From Antedon mediterranea (taxonomy: Eukaryota; Echinodermata; Crinoidea; Comatulida; Antedonidae), in NCBI RefSeq assembly GCF_964355755.1, contig NC_092678.1, positions 15,348,922 through 15,412,921 of the forward strand: a stretch of DNA of 64,000 nt. The letters are read 5' to 3'. Positions 56,552 to 64,000 of this stretch are shown here, piece after piece. Below the pieces are notes generated by a model, which was given only the letters and a program-made list of their open reading frames with translations, was not told the DNA's origin and ran no database searches. The stretch's first letter is position 1; every line of letters begins with the position of its first letter. A program made the translations under genes and the position numbers.

Positions 56552-57965
56552 AGGCCATTACGATTTTCATAAAACTCGAAGGTGTGTTTGTTAAAGCACG
56601 TCTGCATAATGTGAAGGCTTATATATTTGATTTACAGTATAATTGTATTATAAATTGTATTCGTGACACGTAATAGTAGGCTTAGGAGGTTTATATTCTT
56701 TGTACTCACTTTTTAAACACGGTGAAATCATATTATATTGTGGAAATTATGAATCTATTCAAGGTAATGTAGCTTCCTTTTTATTCATCAGAATACCTTT
56801 TTTTACTCAGGCTGAGCACTATGGTTCTGGTGGTTTGCTTTGTAACGTGAACGACATACTAGTCATATTAGAGCAATCTATCTCACTTATACGCATTTAC
56901 ATTTTACATATACGAACACGGTTGAATTCATATTATTATTTAGAAAAAATAATTTAGATTCGGTTGGAGAGCTATAATGTGTAGCTAGCCAGTTTCATCG
57001 GCGCATCTACCCTAAGCCTGGCCAAAATGTTTACTTTTTTTGTCGTTTTTATGAAGTCGTTATACTAAAACTCTGTTTGAATTTTCTTTTCTTAATCTAT
57101 GTTTAAGTTATGGTGGTAAAGTGTTATCTTTGCCGCGTTTAACAACTTAATTTTCAACGAATAAATCTTAAACGTGTGAAATACAATCGGGTATAGTACG
57201 TCGAGACGCATATGTAGCCTAGCACGCGATTTTTACCCATAACTATATGCATACGGTGGTTGCCCTGCCTATTTGACGTACTTTATACCCCTGATGTCAA
57301 GAGTTGCTGATGGTATGATGTGTCGTCAATGGTTTAATAACCGTATTTATTTTTCCAGATTTAGGGATAATCGGATTTATATATATATAGGTTTCAAATT
57401 AAACGTAGCTTCAGTTCTTCGTTGAACGATGAAATGAAACTAAAACAATCCATCCGCAGCAACAGTGCCAAGCTTAGTATCTCAGAAGGAACAGTTTTAG
57501 GCCTATCTTAGAGGCTACATTATCAAACAAACATAAGTATCACGATAGGAGAAATCTTTGCCTTGGAACTCATTTGCATGGACAAAAAGGCTTAAGGCAA
57601 AGTCTGTCTAATACGGTTTACCTAAGATTCGAAAACAGACACGACACAAAAAGTGACAATATAAAGCAATAATGGCACTGGGCTTTTTTATGTCTCTATG
57701 TCTCCAAACTAACTAAAGCACACTATAACCTTACAAACAATAATATGTTAAATGTGTTTACAAAAAGAAAATATGCTCTTTGTGTCAATAAACATGATGA
57801 AATAAAAACTGCATAATAAAGAAATTCTGTTAATTTTATAAAGAAAAAAAAACCACTTAATTTGACCAAACGCTAGAGCAAAGTTATGTAAGTAGAAGTT
57901 GTAGACTTGATAGTATAGTACCTTTGGTGATCTAGGGTGTTAACCACAGCGCGGTGTATTAGAAC
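56552..57965 (+). repeat. R1 repeat, copy 4
   Basis: Matches ~1617-1888 plus 5708-6460, with TTTGCTTTGTAACGTGAACG (~56834-56853) as a second empty site for the Harbinger. ~57640-57850 has no match in the other copies. Confidence 0.8.
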
Positions 57966-58079
57966 TATGCATGTATTACACATTACTACTGTAGTCCAGT
58001 CCAGATAAGTCAAAAGTAGGGTGAAGCTACTAGAATAAATTGAATTGAAACAAAATTTGCTTTGTCTGAAAAACATTTT

Positions 58080-59370
58080 TCAAATAAACATCATATTCAA
58101 AGTTTACCAAAGTCGGACATCATCGGAAAGTGGGTTAATAAGAATAAATCCAAAATGGCCGCCATTTGCTATTTTGAAGTACATATCTCTGTAACGGTTG
58201 TATTTAGACCAACTAAGTGCATTACAAATAAATATAAATGTGATATTAAACATTCTAATTAGCATATCTAAATTCCCATATGATGTACCTATGACGTCAT
58301 ATGGTAGTTGTGACGTCATACACATGTTATAACTGCTTTGACAATGACATTCTACTATGCAAACAATTTAGGATCTGCAGGAAAGTTTTTTTTTTTTTTT
58401 ATTCATTTCGGCAATAAACATAAAATAATAATTACAAAAACATAGAAATATATATATGAAGTACAAGACACGAAGCCGAGGAGAGACAAAAGCATTACAC
58501 AAAACGCTGTCACCGGTAAGATGTGTCTCTCCAACTAACAACAACTTAACATTCTCCTTGTTGTAATGAACATCATTTCCAAGGTTTACCAAACTCGGAA
58601 GTCAGGAGGTGGATTAAAAATCATAAATTCAAAATGGCTGCTATTTACTATACCATTTTAAAGTTCCGTATCTCCTTAACGGTTGGTTTTAGACCACCTA
58701 AGTGCATTGCGGCTAGATATAAATGTAAGTTTAAACTTTCCAAAAACGTGTTTTTGCGTAGTAATTTTTTGAAACAGGCAAATGGTACAATTCATGCTCT
58801 AAATTGATCAAAACGTAATTTTGAGTTTTTTAAATATTTAACGTAGCAATTTAACGTGCCTGACTTTGAACGCGTAAGTTTTTATTTGCTAATATTTTTA
58901 CCCTTCATCTGAACATTACATATAGTGAATTTTATTGATATTTTATGACGAGTTATGCAGATATGATTGATAATGTGATTTCACAAAATGGCGTATAAAT
59001 ATCAAAGACAATATTTTTTTATATTTTTTTTTACCAATTTTAGATGAAGTTCTAAAAGATATCGTTGTAGGAAACACAAAACAAGATGTGTTCGTGAGTA
59101 CAAATCAGTTGCGGAAATAGTCAATAAATTGTAGCAAAAAGTAAAATGTGACATTTTATGACATCACATTTACCATTTATGATGTCATAGGTACGTCATG
59201 ATATTTTAAATGATAACTGACATTTCAACATTGCAAATAGCGGCCATTTTGAATTTATGCTAATTAATTCACTTCCCGATGTACGATTGTGGCCAACTTT
59301 GAACATGATGTTCATTTGGACCATATCAACCAGCATTAGCAGTTTCAAAAATTTTCCCATATACAGTATA
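58080..59370 (+). repeat. R2 repeat, copy C, ATGAACATCAT units with an inverted partner
   Basis: 58085-58990 is colinear with 24410-25080. ~59150-59345 is an inverted relative of the first unit (CAAAATGGCCGC…, ATGATGTTCATTTGG), so this copy can fold back over ~1.2 kb. Non-coding. Confidence 0.75.
58388..58549 (-). mobile_element. Short poly(A)-tailed retroposon
   Basis: Relative to the R2 copy at 24600-24640, ~160 bp are inserted here. On the minus strand it ends GAAATGAATAAA followed by a run of A, with an AATAAA signal. It is likely the 3' tip of a LINE or a SINE. Confidence 0.75.
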
Positions 59371-59960
59371 TATCAATTTACGTAAGGGCAAAATTCGGTA
59401 AATCGTCCGTTACTTCTAGAATTTTTACTCGATGGTATATAAAGTTGGTTCGTACTTTCGGTTCTCATTTTATCAACTGATGTAACCCTGTTTACTAATT
59501 AAATTGAGTTCAATAATTAGTTATCAACGATTTGCCACACATAGCGGTGTTTTCCGATCATGTTATACACTGTCTAATGGATGTCCATCTTGAAAAATAC
59601 CCACACACAGTAATACGAGGATGCTTCGCATTTTCCTATCTTCTCATACGATAATTGTTTTTGATGGCTGAAAACCGGTTGAACAGCTCGAATACAGCAT
59701 CATAATGCTGAAGACAGGCCGATTTTCTTAAAAAAACACTATTTTGATAGATTTAATATACGTTTATACAAATGTATTGATTTCCGATGATATAAACGTT
59801 GTAGTGCTGTATCGTTACATGTACTGTGCTATTTCAATCGACTATGACAGTGACAGTTTTAATAAAGTATTAAATCGCAAATGTGTTACTGTATCAAGTG
59901 GTATATTAATTAATTAATAATTCATCGTGTCTATTCGTTTCTGTAAACGAACATAACTAT
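59371..59960 (-). repeat. Inverted segment of R2 copy C
   Basis: ~59380-59800 is the reverse complement of ~26040-26450 and ~26510-26990; ~59800-59950 is the reverse complement of ~25440-25580. The flanking parts of R2 remain in direct orientation, so this is an internal inversion relative to copy B. Confidence 0.8.
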
Positions 59961-61790
59961 TATAGTCCACTCCTTCGGAACAAACATTTGGAAAAAAAAC
60001 CACCTTTTTTACGCTGAAATTGCTGTGTATTCGAGTACCACCTGGAGGGAATAATTCATGTTAATGTTATGTCTGAAAATACAATGTTAGACTAACATTT
60101 TAAACATATATATTATTTTAGTGTCAAATTCTTAATCAATTTCATTTACACTCAATTTGTGAGTGTTTGTGCAGCTAGCAGCGCGACGACAGATCATTTT
60201 CAATTACCGCTTGAAAACTATTTTCAGGGCTTGCCGTCACATCATGAATATTCATGTATGGATTCAGGCCCTCTATAGTTTCTGCCTTAACCTAATAGGA
60301 AAAATATAATAATCCGGCCGGCTAGCATTGTGGCCGGGTATAATTGCCGTCAGGGTATTATTGATTTTATTTGTCAATTTATAGAAATTGTGTTTTTGGA
60401 TATGAGTTGTCACTCCAACCTTAGGGAGTAACGCTCCAAACCGGAATAAGCATAGTACTATAGTTTAGTTATAGGATGTATATGATTTGTTCTGTACAGT
60501 ATAGACCACGAACTTTGTTCTGAAATAAAATTGATTGATTTATTGATTAATTGATCGATAACTTAAATCAACTAGAGAAGGAAAACTGAATCCAATCATA
60601 ATACACATCATAAAAAATGTATGTATTTAATCCCCGATACGCTATAATTAATAGAGCATTTCAGACTATATTTACTACTACTACTACTGATTGTCAAAAC
60701 AAAACAATTGATAATAAATCATTATTTCTTAAATTATTAGGAAGAATATAAATACAAAAAGCATATTTTATATAAGAAAGAACAAAATGTAATTAAAACT
60801 AAGTAAGTAAAAATGGAGAGGAGTTTTTTGTAAGAATATTTTTTTTTCATTATAGTGCTTCGTTGTTGTTTTAACATCGTGCGTGATACTATGCTGCGTA
60901 TTCTACAATTTTTCACCACAGTATCAATCTTTTGCATCACCAATACCAAGGGATTATACAGCACGATTACGGAATTCGCAACGGTAAGATCCCAGTGCTA
61001 CATTTTGAAATATAAATTTGAATTAAATTCTGTAAGCAGAAACGTATGAAGACATTGACTCTATTATTTGAAAAACGTAGTTTTTTTTTGCCCTGATTAC
61101 TTAATTGAATAAACTGAAAATTATATTTTGAATAGCAATAACACGATCATTTTAACTTATTGTATTGTATTTCATTTTAATTTGTTGTGGACGAAACATT
61201 ACTAATGTAATTATCTTGTACATGTGTTTAGACCGTACTTCCAGAGTGTTTTTTAAAGGTCTGTCAACACTATCATAGTGTATGTGATAAAAAAAATGTG
61301 ATGTGCCCATATATGGACACGATGACGTTATATCACTACCATATTTCGGAACATCACTACCATTATTAGTCGCGTGCAACACGACTCTACAGCTTACTAT
61401 ATGTCGGTCGGTTGGTCGGTAGGTTGGTCGGCCAGTAAATAATAAATCAAATTTGAGATCGCGACTGCAGCCATGTATATGGCCTTGTTTGGACACAACA
61501 CATTTTTGTCGAACTAGTTTGATAGTGTAGACAGAGTTTTAGTAATGCGAAACAAAGGTTACGACATCTGCGGTTGTTACCATTATCTTTTTTAAGAAAA
61601 TTAATGTTTTTGATAATATATCAATGCTTAGCGCTATTACCTTAAGTTAAATACGTATTGTCCCCTAAATGTTTTGTTTTTTTATTTTGTGTTGACTATT
61701 ATTTTGTAAACAAACATTTGTTATTTGCCTCCAAGAAGTATTAATATCTACTGTCAAAAATAACGAAAAAATATGAATGAATATGAGTAA
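59961..61790 (+). repeat. R2 repeat, copy C, 3' part
   Basis: Colinear with 27085-27944 and 28501-29100. It lacks the TTAA element at ~61152 and has only the first partial unit of the satellite seen at 29030-29940. Confidence 0.8.
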
Positions 61791-63010
61791 TAGACCCAGA
61801 AAGTGTATTCATGTGAAAAGCCACAAAAGGTTCGATAGGCTGATTATGTAGATATATGGCTAAGATTCAATAATCAATATTTTTGCTGGGTCATATCCTA
61901 TAATTTTTCTTTGGGGACACCAAATAGGAGGGGTAAAAAATGGATTTAATCATGTGAAAAGCCACGCGAATAAAAGTTGTTGGACATCGTCCCCATATGT
62001 GTATACAATGTTAAAACAGCAATGACAGCAACTTTATCCTGTAAGTTGCCCGAGACAGTAGTCCAAAGTGACCACTCAAAGATGGTGTTATTCATGTCAA
62101 GAGCCACACAGCTAATTCCTTTTCCATTGTAACTGCTACACATTGGGATGCACAAAAACCCATTGACAGCAACTTTATCCCGTAAGTTGCCTCAGACAGT
62201 AGCCAAAAAATGCCCGTTGGGGCCATACAAGATTTAATCATGCGAAGAGCTACACGGCTAATTTCTTTTTGCATTGTAACTGTTACACATTAAGATGTAG
62301 AAAACTACAATTGACATCAACTTTATTCTGTAAGATTCCCCAGAAAGTATCCCAAAATGCCCGTTGGCAAGAGCCACACGGCATAATTCCTTTTACATTG
62401 TAGCCTAACTATTACCCTTTTTGATATACGAATACCGTTGACAGCAACTTTATCCTGTAACTTGTCTCAGATAGCAGGCCAGCAATTTCCGATTCCGACC
62501 CCTACAAGATTTAATAACTCTACACGGAGCTACACGGCATATTATTGTATAACGTTTCATTGCAAGGGATATACAAAAATACCATTGACAGCAAATTTAT
62601 CCTGTACGTTGCCCAAGACAGCCTACAGGTTCCACAGCAGCCACTACAAGATTTAACGACACGGCAATTTTTTTTTCCATTGTAATTATTACCCTTGGGA
62701 TATACGAAAATATCGTTGAGATATAAAAAATACATGTGAGCCAGTAGCAATTTTTCCCCCAGACAGTAACCCAAACATTTACTATAACACATTTAAGCGC
62801 GTGAAGGGACGACTAATTCCACTTTATACAATACGAAAATATTCATGACAACAACTTCAATCTCTAAGTTGGCTCAGGCAGTAGCTCATAGACAAGATTG
62901 CATCATGTGAAGGGCTAACATGGCTAATCCTTTTTTTATTGGAACTGTACACATTCGAATATACTCATGACAGCAACAACTTAATCCTGTTAGCTTCTGA
63001 ATTTTCTTGA
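61791..63010. repeat. Degenerate ~120-150-bp satellite array
   Basis: About eight diverged units share TTGACAGCAACTTTATCCTG, TAAGTTGCC(C/T)CAGACAGTA, GAGCCACACGGCTAATTCC and CATTGTAACT. Landmarks fall near 62024, 62165, 62313, 62440, 62587, 62718, 62847 and 62969. Small frames across it are not conserved. Confidence 0.88.
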
Positions 63011-63179
63011 TTACAAAAGCACACTCACTTGAGTGGACAATATCAATATTATATAGTATTTCAATTTTCAAGCACAAAATCAATAGGAGAAAAAAGGAAG
63101 AAACATCGAGATAAAGTATATAAACATTTGACAAAGATAATAGTTTGGAAATCAATCCGAGAAGTCAAAGAAGGAAGAT

Positions 63180-64000
63180 GAAGTAGAGCTAATCTTTTGG
63201 CGTAAGTAGGAGGGCGTTCAAAGTGTTTACCCAAAAAAAAGTATCTTGTAAGAATGCGTTGATGTTTTTCAAGGAGATGTAGTGCCACAGAAACCATAGT
63301 TGTGAAGTTTTTGAAGAAGAAGAGTATGAGAAATCTTATTAAAGGCCTTGGACCAATCCAGAAATATAACATCGGTTTTAGGAGAATTACGTTTATCAAG
63401 ATTAGAAGCTAGGCGATGGTAAAGTTGGGAGACTAAAGTAATAGTTGATTGTCTTGGCACGAAACCATGTTGAGCTTTAGGAATAAGACATAGATTAGTT
63501 AAGTGAGTGTTAATATGAGTAGAAAGAAGTCCTTCTAATAGTTTACAAGGAATAGAGCAAAGAGAAATAGGTCGATAGTTTTTAAGTATTGCACGATTAC
63601 CTGATTTGAAAACTGGTACTACATTAGCCCTTTTCCAATCAAGTGGAACTTGGCCAAGAGAAAGAGACAGTTTCTAGAAGTTAGAGAGATATGAAGAGAT
63701 AACAGCTGACCCGCTAATTTAAGAAGTGAAGGAGAAATATTGTCTGGTCCAGGAGATTATGTACGTTTAACTTAGAAATGGCTTCGGAGACATTAAGGGC
63801 AGAGACAGAAAAATCAGTAATAGGTGAGAAGCCGATATGTGAATAGCAGGGAGATATAGGAGTGTCCAAAGCTTCACTGACGGGAGAAAAGTTTTCTTTG
63901 AAGGAAAGGTTGAAGTGATTAGAAACTAAGGTAGGATCAGATGATAGGTTACCATTGATTAGAAAACTAGAAGAGTTTATAGATTTACGTTTACTCTTAC
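63180..64000 (-). pseudogene. LINE reverse transcriptase fragment, runs off the window
   Basis: Minus-strand frames read ILKNYRPISLCSIPCKLLE (~63560), KAQHGFVPRQSTITLV (~63450) and DVIFLDWSKAFNKISH (motif A, ~63355), in order, as in CR1/Jockey-type LINEs. At least one frame change occurs near 63470 and several stops lie upstream. It stops before motifs B and YADD, so the 3' half is missing on the left, and the 5' part continues beyond the window. Confidence 0.8.

Noticed and set aside
62520-63155. Minus-strand ORFs of ~90 codons
   Set aside because: They cross a degenerate satellite with no conservation between units.

Overview
The window reads as AT-rich eukaryotic, probably animal, nuclear DNA made almost entirely of transposable elements and their debris. 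No operons, bacterial genes or RNA genes are visible. Dense TAGGCCTA-type low complexity, a Ngaro/DIRS-like retroelement, CR1/Jockey-like LINEs and fold-back transposons with minisatellite arms suggest a marine deuterostome, perhaps an echinoderm. That assignment is inference, because nothing in the window fixes the species.

The only plausible host gene is a galactose-3-O-sulfotransferase-like exon (30808-31927, +). The other coding stretches belong to transposons: a two-gene Harbinger element (1889-5707), LINE fragments (about 6840-8442, 9353-10815, and about 63180 to the window end), a degenerate tyrosine-recombinase retrotransposon (about 34520-40924, minus strand), a LINE with an uninterrupted 1000-codon ORF2 (45229-48231, minus strand) and a truncated Myb/SANT-like ORF (50837-51082, minus strand).

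Two long non-coding repeat families form the substrate. R1 has copies at 738-6500, 14640-21110, 40925-49680 and 56552-57960. R2 has copies at 12905-13600, 22590-29030, 51833-54340 and 58080-61790. Younger elements sit inside them, and other copies often supply the uninterrupted site, so element boundaries and target duplications can be read directly. Examples are the Harbinger at 1889-5707 (ATT), TTAA-flanked elements at 27949-28496 and 41768-43159, CAAAGAA-ended elements at 42223-43057 and 48902-49310 (7-bp duplications), fold-backs at 43705-48615 and 44037-44418 (9-bp duplications), a TTA-flanked element at 39872-40863, a solo-LTR candidate at 52267-53107 (CAGA) and an A-tailed retroposon at 9718-10304 (11-bp duplication).

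The most unusual theme is a set of fold-back elements whose inverted arms are short-period minisatellites (1-438, 16770-18194, 43705-48615, 44037-44418, and a remnant at 55872-56551). They resemble in architecture the TU fold-back elements described from sea urchin. Nesting reaches three levels near 42.2-43.1 kb and again near 50.6-51.5 kb. All comparisons here were made by eye; boundaries marked 'about' are uncertain by tens of bases.
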